Positions 43,140 through 51,875 are shown, counted from the stretch's first letter. The stretch is 64,000 nucleotides of DNA from Bog-532 sp963805255 (GCA_963805255.1 CAWDTK010000021.1:1-64000), one strand, 5' to 3'. The notes: a model not told the origin generated them from the sequence alone. Numbers and translations: made by a program.

Positions 43140-43715
43140 ATGGGTGCCGACGTCGACCTCGCCGCGATTGGCCAGCGACTGCACGGGGCGCGCGAGACAC
43201 GCGGGCTGACGCTGGACCAGCTTGCCGCTCTCGCTGGACTTTCCAAAGCACACCTGTCTCGGTTGGAGTGCGGTGAGCGGCAGCCCTCGATCGGCATGCT
43301 CATCGACTTGGCGAGCGCTCTGGGCACGCGCATCAGCACTCTGCTCGGCGAAGACATCGACGGTTCTCCGCTGGCCACCTACGGTCGCGACGCCCCCAGC
43401 CACAATGCGGGCGGCCTGGAAATTGCCTCCTGTAGCGGGTATCCGGATTCGCATGCCCTGGAGGCACTGCGAGTCACAGTCACCCCGAACCGCCCGCCCA
43501 CGCCGCCGGTGCGTCACCGCGGCGAGGAATGGCTCTACGTTCAGCGCGGAGCGCTCGAGCTGGAATACGACGGCGTGCTCTATGAGATACCGAAGGACTC
43601 CTCGGTGCACTTCGACGCGAGCCGGCCGCACCGGATGACGACTCGACGAGTTCCGGCCGAGGTCCTGCTCGTTACAGCCGAGGGCAAGACCGAGCTCAGC
43701 CAGATCCGTCATTAA
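43140..43715 (+). CDS. XRE-cupin transcriptional regulator
   Basis: 191 aa. N-terminal HTH_3 (IGQRLHGARETRGLTLDQLA, then AGLSKAHLSRLECGERQPSI) and a C-terminal cupin_2 domain (RHRGEEWLYVQRGALELEYD, HFDASRPHRM). Regulators of this build often bind a small catabolic effector in the cupin and control the adjacent catabolic operon, for example PuuR. A palindrome directly upstream and a near-copy before the M24 gene suggest that it regulates itself and 44922-48014. Confidence 0.92.
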   Translation: MGADVDLAAIGQRLHGARETRGLTLDQLAALAGLSKAHLSRLECGERQPSIGMLIDLASALGTRISTLLGEDIDGSPLATYGRDAPSHNAGGLEIASCSGYPDSHALEALRVTVTPNRPPTPPVRHRGEEWLYVQRGALELEYDGVLYEIPKDSSVHFDASRPHRMTTRRVPAEVLLVTAEGKTELSQIRH

Positions 43716-43796
43716 CCAGATCGGTTACCGTTGATGACCTAGTCAGGTCAATGCGCCGGGCGCGGTTCCCGATCCGCTGCGAAGGACGAAATCGCC

Positions 43797-44757
43797 GTGC
43801 CGACCGATGCGCTCCTCGATCTGATCATTCGCACCGTGCGGCGGGAGGCGACCGACGTTGTTCTCACTCGAACTTATCCATCCTGACGGCGAGCCGCTTC
43901 CGGAGTGGCAACCGGGCGCGCATGTCAATCTGCATCTTCCGTCAGGCAAAGTGCGCTCGTATTCACTCCACGGCGAGCCCGCTGATCCCCGCACCTATCG
44001 CGTGGCGGTGCTGCGCGCTGAGGCCGGGCGGGGCGGATCAATGGAGCTGCATCGCATCGCTCAGCCAGGCAACCGCGTCACTGTCGACCATCCGCGGAAC
44101 AACTTCACGCTCGAGCCGGCGAGCCACTACCTGTTCCTCGCAGGCGGTATCGGCGTGACGCCATTGCTCGCCATGGTCCGCAACGTCGCTGCGGCCGGTC
44201 TTCCCTGGACCTTCGTCTACGGCGGCCGCAGCCGGCGCAGCATGGCCTTCGTCGCCGAAATCGAGGCGCTGCCAGGCGGCGACGTGCAGGTCGTGCCGCA
44301 GGACGAGGCCGGTCTCCCGGACCTCGCGGCTGCCTTCATGGAGGTTCCGGCCGGTGCCGCCGTCTACTGCTGCGGCCCGGCACCGATGATCGCGGCGGTG
44401 GTGTCCACGGGCCAGGCCCTCCGACCGGACATCCCGGTACGGCTCGAATACTTCAGTGCAGCGACCGCCGATCACACATACGAGGACGACACCGCGTTCG
44501 ACGTCATCCTCGCAAGGACGCAGTTGACCGTTCACGTTCCCGCGGGCACATCGATTCTCGATGCGATCCGGCCGTCCTGCCCGAACGTCATGAGCTCGTG
44601 CGAGGAAGGCATCTGCAGCTCCTGCGAAACGGAAGTACTCGAAGGCGTTCCCGATCACCGCGACGCGGTTCTCACGCCCTCGGAGCGTGAAACCAATCGC
44701 TACATGATGATCTGCGTCAGCCGATCACGCACGGCCCGCCTCGTCCTCGATCTTTGA
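43797..44757 (+). pseudogene. PDR/VanB-type oxygenase reductase with an N-terminal frameshift
   Basis: The body (43858-44757) is a phthalate-dioxygenase-reductase type protein: FMN-binding RSYSLHGEPADPRTYRVAV, NAD-binding LAGGIGVTPLLAMVR and YCCGPAPMI, and a C-terminal plant-type [2Fe-2S] domain CEEGICSSCETEVLEG...MMICVS. It normally feeds electrons from NADH to a Rieske oxygenase. The natural start, GTG 43797 (PTDALLDLIIRTVRREATDV) after AAGGA, is out of frame with the body by one extra base near 43850. Either the gene is broken or translation begins at TTG 43858 without about 20 residues. No Rieske oxygenase gene is in the window. Confidence 0.8.
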
Positions 44758-44825
44758 CCCAGCCTGAGGTCTGTGTCGGCCACGTAAACTCTCGCCGGCA
44801 CGATGCAGGCTATGTTAACATCTGA

Positions 44826-44850
44826 CAACTTAGGTTGCCTGACAGGCAAC
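44826..44850. promoter_or_regulatory. Palindromic operator candidate upstream of the M24 gene
   Basis: CAACTTAGGTTGCCTGACAG plus GCAAC, with a perfect 7-bp inverted repeat GTTGCCT-GAC-AGGCAAC. It matches the site upstream of the XRE-cupin gene at most positions, with the same spacing of half-sites. It lies 72 bp before the M24 start. Confidence 0.65.
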
Positions 44851-44921
44851 GCGCTCATAGGCTTTCGTCGAACCCGCAGCGCCGGCATGGACCGTCGGCG
44901 GAAACGACGAGAGGGCGCGCT

Positions 44922-45605
44922 ATGACCACCAGCATCGATATCGAAGCGGCCGGGCCTAACTTCTCCGTCGAGAAGCAGCTCGACGTCAGGGCCCGCACCC
45001 ATAAGGCCCTTCGCCAGGTCGCGGCGAACATCAAGCCGGGCATGGTCGAGGAGGACGCCGTGGCGATGGCCCGCCAGGTGCTGGGCACGATGGGAATGCG
45101 GAAGGGATGGCACCGGGTCATCGTCCGGTTCGGCCCGAACACCACTAAGGACTTCCTGGCCGAGTCCGAGCCCGGCATCGTGCTCGGGGAGCAGGACATC
45201 TTTTTCATCGACATCGGCCCGGTATACGGGGACACCGAAGGCGACGCCGGCGAGACCTTCGTCTTCGGCGACGATTCCGAGCACCTCAAGGCCAAGCATG
45301 ATGTCCGCGCCCTGTGGCAGGACGTGCGCGACCTGTGGTTCGAGAAGGGCCTGACCGGCCCGGAACTGTATGAGTACGCCGGCACGTCGGCCGCCGAGCG
45401 TGGCTGGCGCCTCAACCTCGACCTGTCCGGGCACCGCCTGTCCGAATTCCCCCACGAAGCCCATTACGACGGATCGCTCGCCGAAGCCAAGCTGCACCCG
45501 AAGCCGAACCTGTGGGTGCTGGAGATGGCGATCGCCCACCCGGCACGCAACTTCGGCGCCTTCTACGAAGATCTCCTGCTCGAGGACCAGTCCTTCGACG
45601 AGTGA
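44922..45605 (+). CDS. M24-family metallopeptidase-like protein
   Basis: 227 aa from ATG 44922 with a purine-rich GAGAGGG upstream. Pita-bread fold features: FFIDIGPVYGDTEGDAGETF supplies two Asp metal ligands, HRLSEFPHEAHYDG a His, and LWVLEMAIAHPARNFGAFYE Glu residues. Shorter than full Xaa-Pro peptidases, with no N-terminal domain. M24 relatives cleave Xaa-Pro bonds or hydrolyse small C-N substrates such as creatine. Here it stands with a permease and a glutamine amidotransferase, so a small nitrogenous substrate is likely. Confidence 0.85.
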   Translation: MTTSIDIEAAGPNFSVEKQLDVRARTHKALRQVAANIKPGMVEEDAVAMARQVLGTMGMRKGWHRVIVRFGPNTTKDFLAESEPGIVLGEQDIFFIDIGPVYGDTEGDAGETFVFGDDSEHLKAKHDVRALWQDVRDLWFEKGLTGPELYEYAGTSAAERGWRLNLDLSGHRLSEFPHEAHYDGSLAEAKLHPKPNLWVLEMAIAHPARNFGAFYEDLLLEDQSFDE

Positions 45606-45698
45606 GCACGAGATAGCAGCGACTGACCTGCCCCCTCCCCCATACCGCGCCGGTCGACACTGTGGTCGTGCTCTGGCAGCTGCATCAGGAGTCACACG

Positions 45699-47252
45699 AT
45701 GACGATTTCTCCCGGAACCAGGAGTTCTTCAGGCAAAGACCCGGCGCCCGGCCGGCGCCCGCAAGGTCAGGGCCTTCGGACCGGCGTCCTAGGGTTTCCC
45801 ACTCTGCTCGCCCAGTCGGTCGCGGTCATCTCACCTACGATGACCGCGGTGCTCATCGTGCCGCTGGCCTTTTCCGACGCCGGTCAGGGCACCTGGCTCG
45901 CCTACCTCTTCGCGACCGTGATGCTCTCCTTCGTCGTCATGAACCTCAACCAGTTCGCGCGACGCTCGGCATCCGCTGGCTCCATGTACGCCTACACCGG
46001 GCGCGGCCTCGGACCTGCCGGAGGTGTGCTGTCCGGCTGGACGTTGTTGTGGTCCTACGCCTTCATCGCCATCGCCGGACTGGCCGGTTTCTCGATTTTC
46101 GTCAACCAGTTCCTCAACGCGGTCGGCGTTGCCCATCACGTCCCCGCCGTCCTCTCCTTCGCCGTGAGCGCCTCCGTCTGCTGGTTCATCGCTTACAAGG
46201 ACATCCGCATGTCCTCGCTGCTCATGCTGGCGCTCGAAGGCCTGTCGATTACGTTGATCCTCGGCCTGTGCTTTATCGTGCTCTTCCGGCACGGCAGCCC
46301 GATCGACACCGCGCAGCTCACCCTCAAAGGTATCGGCCTGAACGGCATCAACCTCGCCGTCGTTATCTGCATCTTCAGCCTCGTCGGCTTCGAGAGCGCG
46401 ACAGCCCTCGGCGGCGAAGCCAGGAACCCCCTGCGTAACGTGCCCCGCGCCGTCATATGGAGCCTGGCGATCACCGGCCTTATCTTCGTCTTCGTCAGCT
46501 ACGTCGAGGTCTTCGGCACGCGCCATTACGGCACGTCCCTGGCTGACCTCGCGGCGCCCCTCAACACCCTCGCCAGCATTGACAAGATCGGATTCTTCAA
46601 GGCGCCGATCTCCGTGGGCGCCATGCTCAGCTTCTTCTCCCTGTCGCTGTCCTGCATCAACGCCGGCTCGCGCATCCTCTACCCGATGGCACGCCACGGC
46701 GTCTTCCCGCACCGCATCGGCGACAGCCACGACCGCAATCGCACCCCCCACGTCGCGATCACCGTCTTCGTGATCACCGTCTTCGTGATCCCGACGGTCA
46801 TGCAGCACTTCACCAACCCCCTGACGACCTTCGGCGACGCCGGGACCCTTGCCGCGTTCGGGTTCCTGCTGGCCTACTTCCTCATCTCGATCGCAGCACC
46901 GGTCTACCTGCGCCGCCGCGGCGAGCTCACCCGCAAGAACATCGTCGTCTTCGTCCTGGCGATGCTGTGCCTGCTCGTCCCGACGGTCGGCAGCTTCTAT
47001 CCGCTGCCTGGCGCCCCCGTCCGGTACTTCCCGTACTACTTCCTCGCGTACATGCTCGCCGGGATCGGCTGGCTCGCCATCCTGAGCCGACGCAAGGCCG
47101 GCGTACTGTCCGCCATCGAGATCGACCTGGAGGCCACCGTCGACGCGCACGACTCTACTTACAAGAACCTGGTGCCGGCCAACCTGTCACAGCCGGGCAT
47201 GCAGCGGGGGACGCAGAGTTCCGCCGAGGGCATAGCGGACCTTGCGACATAG
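45699..47252 (+). CDS. APC-family amino acid/amine permease
   Basis: 517 aa with about 12 hydrophobic segments. APC motifs near the start: VISPTMTAVLIVPLAF, then SAGSMYAYTGRGLGPAGGVL and WTLLWSYAFIAIAGL; helix 6 region VGFESATALGGEARNP. Cytoplasmic N-terminus with SSGKDPAPGRRPQG. It should import an amino acid, amine or similar compound for the neighbouring M24 and amidotransferase enzymes. It lies 93 bp downstream of the M24 gene, on the same strand and probably in the same transcript. Confidence 0.92.
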   Translation: MTISPGTRSSSGKDPAPGRRPQGQGLRTGVLGFPTLLAQSVAVISPTMTAVLIVPLAFSDAGQGTWLAYLFATVMLSFVVMNLNQFARRSASAGSMYAYTGRGLGPAGGVLSGWTLLWSYAFIAIAGLAGFSIFVNQFLNAVGVAHHVPAVLSFAVSASVCWFIAYKDIRMSSLLMLALEGLSITLILGLCFIVLFRHGSPIDTAQLTLKGIGLNGINLAVVICIFSLVGFESATALGGEARNPLRNVPRAVIWSLAITGLIFVFVSYVEVFGTRHYGTSLADLAAPLNTLASIDKIGFFKAPISVGAMLSFFSLSLSCINAGSRILYPMARHGVFPHRIGDSHDRNRTPHVAITVFVITVFVIPTVMQHFTNPLTTFGDAGTLAAFGFLLAYFLISIAAPVYLRRRGELTRKNIVVFVLAMLCLLVPTVGSFYPLPGAPVRYFPYYFLAYMLAGIGWLAILSRRKAGVLSAIEIDLEATVDAHDSTYKNLVPANLSQPGMQRGTQSSAEGIADLAT

Positions 47253-47261
47253 TTGGACTTC

Positions 47262-48014
47262 GTGACTTCGCAGACCGAGCGGGACAACTCCAGGCCGCTG
47301 CTGATCGTCCGGCATGTCTCGTGGGAGGGTCCGCACCACATCGTGGACTCCTTCGCCGGCACCACGGTGACGATGCAGGATCTGCTGGACGACCAGTCGG
47401 CGGTGCTGCCGCCGCCCGAGTCCGTCCGCGGCGCCGTGCTCATGGGCGGTCCGATGAGCGCCACCGACGTCGCAGGCTTCCCCGGGCTCCAGCAGGAGCT
47501 GGTCTGGATATCGGAGGCCATCGACCGCCAGGTGCCGCTGCTCGGCATCTGCCTGGGGGCGCAGCTGATCGCCAGAGCAGCGGGATCGATCATCACCCCC
47601 GCGCCACGATCCGAGATCGGTGTAGCGCCGATCCAGATCCTCACCAGCGACGACCCGCTCACCGCCGCGCTAGCGCCCAGCACGCCAGCCCTGCATTGGC
47701 ACAGCGAGGAGTTCACCCTGCCCAGCGACGCTGTCCACCTTGCTAAATCCGAGCAGACCGACATACAAGCCTTCCGGCTCGGACGCAGCGCCTGGGGGCT
47801 GCTCTTCCACCTCGAAGTAGACGCTGCGCTCCTCAATGCATGGCTAGCTGAGCCGGTCATGATGGCCGAAGCGAGTGCCGCCCTCGGCACTGATTACGCC
47901 GCGCAGCTACGACGCGACGTCACCAAGCTCGATCTGCGCCGAGCCCGGCACGTCTTCGACACCTTCGCCGCCCACTGCGCCACGCAGGCGCGGCAGCTAC
48001 CTCTGACCAGCTGA
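47262..48014 (+). CDS. Class I glutamine amidotransferase-like hydrolase
   Basis: About 250 aa. Nucleophile elbow GICLGAQLIARAAG with the catalytic Cys, oxyanion region LMGGPMSATD and His in LHWHSEEFTLPSDAVHLA. Stand-alone GATases of this type include GMP-synthase-like proteins and gamma-glutamyl hydrolases such as PuuD of putrescine breakdown. With an XRE-cupin regulator and APC permease nearby, a gamma-glutamyl intermediate pathway is a plausible guess. Start: GTG 47262 preferred; an in-frame TTG at 47253 lies right after the permease stop. Confidence 0.87.
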   Translation: MTSQTERDNSRPLLIVRHVSWEGPHHIVDSFAGTTVTMQDLLDDQSAVLPPPESVRGAVLMGGPMSATDVAGFPGLQQELVWISEAIDRQVPLLGICLGAQLIARAAGSIITPAPRSEIGVAPIQILTSDDPLTAALAPSTPALHWHSEEFTLPSDAVHLAKSEQTDIQAFRLGRSAWGLLFHLEVDAALLNAWLAEPVMMAEASAALGTDYAAQLRRDVTKLDLRRARHVFDTFAAHCATQARQLPLTS

Positions 48015-48278
48015 TCCTGAGACTGACAGCGCACCATCCGCGACGCCCCGCACCCCGGCTAAGGCCCTGCCCCGCCGGGACAGGGTGATGCCTGCGCCTG
48101 AGCGCGGGCCCCGGCGCCTGTAGCGCGATCCGACAGGCCATCCCCTCGCGGACCGGCCGCTGCCCGGCTTCAGGAACGTTCGCGTAATGGCCGGCCGGGC
48201 TGCCGATCGCTAACCCCGGCAGGTGGCGCATCAGCAGGCCAACGACCCCGCAGAGGGTACCGATGTCCCGGTCGGTCG
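48015..48278. other. Noncoding DNA up to attachment scar 2
   Basis: 264 bp with GC-rich short inverted repeats but no supportable gene. Confidence 0.4.
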
Positions 48279-48325
48279 GTGGGGCGGCTGGGACCCGAAC
48301 CCAGGACCGGCGGATTATGAGTCCG
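48279..48325 (-). repeat. tRNA(CAT) 3'-half fragment, attachment-site scar 2
   Basis: Matches the tRNA at 62229-62302 from the acceptor 3' end through the anticodon (GGCGGATTATGAGTCCG). Differences include a compensating pair in the T stem (CTGGG/CCCAG instead of GTGGG/CCCAC). The upstream half of the tRNA is absent, so it is not a functional tRNA. Confidence 0.85.
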
Positions 48326-48462
48326 GCCTGCCCTTCCCTGTGGGTCCATGGCCGTCTATTCACGCAGGTCAGGCGCTTTGCGTGGACGGCTACAGACTCC
48401 CTTAGACGCCTATGAACTGCCGCGCTGGCCGCTGTTACGGCCCGGTCCCCGCGGGCGGCGGG

Positions 48463-48822
48463 TCAGTCTTCCCAAATGTCGCCGGTGAGCGTGATTGTCG
48501 CGGACCCGTGCCGGGCGCGTTCCCGCTTAGCCGTACCGGTGATCGTGGTCATCCTGCTGTCCTGGTGGTATTCCTCGCCCAGCGTGATGCCGAGCGCCGC
48601 GGCCCACGCGGCGAGCGCGGCCCGGCGGGCACTGCCCGGCTGAGCGTAGGACCGGCCGGTGACCTGGACGCCGTTGTGGCTGATCGTCCACTCCAGCACG
48701 GGCAGGCGCTCGCGGTCCCCGCGCTCTAGCAGGCCGGTGAGCACACGGGCGGCCCGCAGCTGCCAGGTCATCTGCTCCCGGAACCCTGACGCGGCGCGCT
48801 CGCCGCCGGTATGCGTCATCAC
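48463..48822 (-). CDS. Conserved hypothetical protein
   Basis: 119 aa, charged alpha/beta composition without signal peptide or membrane segment (LEWTISHNGVQVTGRSYAQP, then AALAAWAAALGITLGEEYHQ). Its frame keeps strong third-position GC bias and it lies 3 bp after the stop of the carboxylate-amine ligase, so it is probably the last gene of that operon. I do not recognise the family. Confidence 0.6.
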   Translation of the reverse strand: MMTHTGGERAASGFREQMTWQLRAARVLTGLLERGDRERLPVLEWTISHNGVQVTGRSYAQPGSARRAALAAWAAALGITLGEEYHQDSRMTTITGTAKRERARHGSATITLTGDIWED

Positions 48823-48825
48823 CTG

Positions 48826-50337
48826 CTAAGTCCTGGCCCTGGCGCAGCTGCCGGGACCCCAGGCACCGGGCCGGCGCCAGCGGCCCGGCTCGTAGCCGGA
48901 CAGCGTCGCGCGGGCGAGTGCGGCGATGAACGCGGGCGTGGATGCGGCGCTGGTGAACAGGGCTCGCTGGCGGTCGGCTCCGGTCCCCTGCTGGTCGAGC
49001 CGGTGCAGCAGCCGGGTGATCGTCTCGGTGTCGCCGTGGTCCGCGAGCGCGGGGTAGACATGATCGAGGAGGCGGGAGCGGAGCGCCGGCGCATCGACGG
49101 CCTGCCCGGTGAACGGGTCGACTCCTGCCCCGGCGAGCCCCTGCCGCGCCGCGGCGGCCAGCGCCCCGGCGACCTGCCGGGGCGGCGCCGTTGCCACCGG
49201 CGTCCCGCGCCGGGCCTCGGCCAGGGCGGTGGCCACCAGGGCGCGGATCAGCCCCGCCAGCAGCACCGCGGTGCCGGCGTCGAGGCAGACGTCGGCGACC
49301 CGGACCTCGACGGTCGGGTAGCGCGGGGAAAGCCGGGCCAGGAAGTAGACGCTCCGCTCATCCAGCGCCGCGCCGCACCCGATGAGGCGGCCGACGGCCG
49401 TGTCGTAGGCGACCGCGTCCGGCCACCCGGCGGGCGGCACCGCGGTCGGCCAGCGTGACTGGATCGTGTACCGCCAGCTGGCCCATCCGGTATCGCGCCC
49501 GTCGGCGATCGGGGAGTTGGCGGCGACGGCGAGCAGCGGCGCAAGCCAGGGCCGCAGCCGCGCCAGCACCTGGACGCCCAGGTCCCGGGAGGGGACCCCG
49601 ACGTGCACGTGGCAGGCGCAGATGCCGGCCTCGGCCACCACCGGACCGTACCGGCGGGCCAGCTCGTGATAACGGCGCTGGCACGTCAAGGCGGCCAGCC
49701 CGGGCGTGCGGTACGGCGCGACCCCCGACGCCACCAGGCGGCAGCCCAGATGCGCCGCGGCGGCCGCGGCGAGCCGCCGCAGCCTGACCAGCTCGCGGCC
49801 GAGGTCGTCCAGGCCCGTGCACACCCTGGTTCCAGTCTCCACCTGGAACCGCATCAGCTCCTGCTGCACGCCCGGCTCCCCGCCGAGCATCCGCACCAGA
49901 TCAGGGCCGGCCAGCACCGTGATGCCGGTGGACGGGTCCAGCAGCACGAACTCCTCCTCCACCCCCAGCGTGATCGCACCGGCCGCGCGCACCGCCCCCG
50001 GCCGGCCACCGGGCACCTTCGCGCCCCGTCCTGCACCGCCCGATCCGGGCATTACCACGACCACCGGCTGGTCCGGGAGCGGGCGCAGCGGCAGCCATGG
50101 GCCCAGCGCGCCGGCCAGACCGGCCATTGCGTGGGCTGCGGAGATCGACGGCCACAGCAGTGCGGCCCGCGTGAAGGAGGCCACCGCCTGCACGGCCACC
50201 GCCTGCACGGCCACCGCCTCGGCGCCGGCCAGCGTGACGACTTGCCCGGCTGCCTTCCGGGCTGCGTCCAGCGGCTGCTCGGCCAGGATCGGCGGGGTCC
50301 GGGCCACTGTCACGTCACTTTCTGTCGTTGAGGACAC
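48826..50337 (-). CDS. Glutamate-cysteine ligase type 2/YbdK-like carboxylate-amine ligase
   Basis: 503 aa. The catalytic domain starts at about residue 120 with ITLGVEEEFVLLDPSTGI, then RFQVETGTRVCTGLDDLGRE, HVHVGVPSRDLGVQVLARLR, LAVAANSPIADGRDTGWASW and YPTVEVRVADVCLDAGTAVL, the GCS2 ATP-dependent gamma-glutamyl or carboxylate-amine ligase set. The first 115 residues are an unusual Ala/Val-rich extension with a VAVQAVAVQAVA repeat. Streptomycete relatives act on glutamate and an amine; the substrate here is unknown. It is divergent from nothing obvious and follows the resolvase gene on the same strand. Confidence 0.88.
   Translation of the reverse strand: MSSTTESDVTVARTPPILAEQPLDAARKAAGQVVTLAGAEAVAVQAVAVQAVASFTRAALLWPSISAAHAMAGLAGALGPWLPLRPLPDQPVVVVMPGSGGAGRGAKVPGGRPGAVRAAGAITLGVEEEFVLLDPSTGITVLAGPDLVRMLGGEPGVQQELMRFQVETGTRVCTGLDDLGRELVRLRRLAAAAAAHLGCRLVASGVAPYRTPGLAALTCQRRYHELARRYGPVVAEAGICACHVHVGVPSRDLGVQVLARLRPWLAPLLAVAANSPIADGRDTGWASWRYTIQSRWPTAVPPAGWPDAVAYDTAVGRLIGCGAALDERSVYFLARLSPRYPTVEVRVADVCLDAGTAVLLAGLIRALVATALAEARRGTPVATAPPRQVAGALAAAARQGLAGAGVDPFTGQAVDAPALRSRLLDHVYPALADHGDTETITRLLHRLDQQGTGADRQRALFTSAASTPAFIAALARATLSGYEPGRWRRPGAWGPGSCARART
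50186..50221. repeat. 15-bp in-frame repeat in the carboxylate-amine ligase N-terminus
   Basis: About two and a half copies of CCACCGCCTGCACGG, encoding AVAVQ units. Confidence 0.8.
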
Positions 50338-50617
50338 GCCGTGAGTCCCCGGCTAGGGGTACTGGTAACGAGCGTGTCACCCGGGGGCGAAGTAGGAGTC
50401 CCGGTAATCGCGAGGAAATTCTGGCCGGATATTCCTGAGCTGCACTGATGCCCGGTGCCGGTGTCAGCGGGAGATCAGCCGCTGGTTTTCCCTCGGGCGA
50501 TATGCCAGATCGGCACCACGTCAGCGGCACCACCACCGCGGCGTGCCCGCCCAGGTGGATCACCTCATACGAGCCGGTGTCCGGGCCGTGCGCGGGGCCG
50601 GTCGGCTGAGCGGTCAT
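50315..50617 (-). CDS. Small hypothetical protein coupled to the resolvase
   Basis: The ATG at 50615-50617 overlaps the TGA of the resolvase (ATGA), so it is translated from the same message. The first 32 residues (TGSYEVIHLGGHAAVVVPL) look like the start of a small Phd/RelB-type or AbrB-like protein; the rest is Pro/Ser/Arg-rich and may be out of frame, since a one-base shift gives a shorter end (PIWHIARGKTSG*). Function unknown. Confidence 0.5.
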   Translation of the reverse strand: MTAQPTGPAHGPDTGSYEVIHLGGHAAVVVPLTWCRSGISPEGKPAADLPLTPAPGISAAQEYPARISSRLPGLLLRPRVTRSLPVPLAGDSRRVLNDRK

Positions 50618-51240
50618 ACTGCGGCCTCCTGTGCCTTCTTCAGTTCCCGGTAGATGGTGGCCCGCGACACCCCGAACAGCTCCGCCAGCTCGGTCGGGGT
50701 CTTCGCCCCTTGCCGGTCGAGCTGGAGCAGGTGTGCCCGCTGCTGGCCGTTGAGCTTAGGCTGCTTGCCCTTGAGCTTTCCGCGCTGGCGGGCCCTGGCC
50801 ATGCCCTCGATCGTGCGGAGCCGGATGACGTCGACCTCGAACTCCGCGAACGAGGCGAGGATATTGAAGAACATCTTCCCGAACGGGTCGGCCGGGTCGT
50901 ACACCGTGGAGCCGATCTGCAGGCAGGCTCCCCGGCTGATGATGAGGTCGGCGAGGGAACGTGCGTCAGGCAGCGACCGGGCGAACCGGTCAAGCCTGGG
51001 GACGATCAGGGTGTCCCCGGCGTGCACGGCGGCGAGCGCCTGGTCCAGGCCAGGCCGGCTGGTGCTGGTCCCGGTGAATCCCTCATCGACGTGGACACGG
51101 CAGGCGGGGACGCCGTACCCGGCGAGGGCGGCCCGCTGGATATCGGTGTCCTGGGCGACGGTCGAGCACCGCGCGTACCCGATGAGCGCGCCAGGCCGGG
51201 CAGAGGATGGCGCCGCGGCGGCCGCGTCAGTACCGGTCAC
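50614..51240 (-). CDS. Small serine recombinase (resolvase/invertase)
   Basis: 208 aa from GTG 51240. Catalytic Ser in ALIGYARCSTVAQDTDIQRA, then VDEGFTGTSTSRPGLDQALA, LIVPRLDRFARSLPDARSLA and GKMFFNILASFAEFEVDVIR, ending in an HTH with PTELAELFGVSRATIYRELK. This is the Tn3 resolvase/Hin group. Its open frame extends upstream to 51468, but that stretch is Pro/Arg/Ser-rich and not family-like. It may resolve or invert DNA of the island. Confidence 0.92.
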   Translation of the reverse strand: MTGTDAAAAAPSSARPGALIGYARCSTVAQDTDIQRAALAGYGVPACRVHVDEGFTGTSTSRPGLDQALAAVHAGDTLIVPRLDRFARSLPDARSLADLIISRGACLQIGSTVYDPADPFGKMFFNILASFAEFEVDVIRLRTIEGMARARQRGKLKGKQPKLNGQQRAHLLQLDRQGAKTPTELAELFGVSRATIYRELKKAQEAAV

Positions 51241-51569
51241 CTCCCCATCGTACGGTAGAGGTCCCCAACTGAGAACATCAACGTACGACCTATCTGAGAC
51301 ACCGCGACCTGGTGACTGTCCTCGTCCGGCCCTGGGACGATCATGTGCGCAGGACGATCCCCTTACGGACACCGGCCCGGGGTCACGTATGACTGACGCG
51401 GGCCCATTGCTCGGCTGGGCTGTCATCAGCCTCCCGGCCGAAGGCAGCGGTTCTCTGAAAACTGGCACAACACGCGCGGGACCATCTCTGCGGCATCTAA
51501 GTTGGCCATCTGTTAAGTGTCAAATGCGTGACCTCTTTAATGGATCATGGACGAGCCTCGCCTGACCCA
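51241..51569. other. Noncoding region upstream of the resolvase
   Basis: About 330 bp, less GC-rich towards 51500-51540. No supportable gene; it should carry the resolvase promoter and possibly its recombination site. Confidence 0.4.
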
Positions 51570-51788
51570 CTAACGCCAGGCTGCTTCTTTGATGGCGCGC
51601 ATCACCTGGGCTTCGTGCTCGGGCGGCATGCGGCAGGCGTGCGCGTCCACGGCGGCCAGAATCGCGGTGATACAGGGCTGTACGGCAGTACGCAGGCGGA
51701 AAAGAAGGCATATGACCCAGCCGTCGTGCACCGTCCACCCGGTGTAACGAGCCATAGTACTCGCCCCCTTCGCGAGCTGGTCAACCAT
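51570..51788 (-). CDS. Small hypothetical protein
   Basis: 72 aa from ATG 51788 (MVDQLAKGASTMARYTGW) or 61 aa from the internal Met. The core VHDGWVICLLFRLRTAVQPC then AAVDAHACRMPPEHEAQVMR looks like a compact helical protein. No family recognised. Confidence 0.45.
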   Translation of the reverse strand: MVDQLAKGASTMARYTGWTVHDGWVICLLFRLRTAVQPCITAILAAVDAHACRMPPEHEAQVMRAIKEAAWR

Positions 51789-51875
51789 CCCTGACTTATA
51801 CCTATGTCGCACTTTAGTGGTCGGCAGCCCGTCGTCGGCCTGGGCGTGCGAGGCGCGCCCCCTGCGGCTCCCCAT

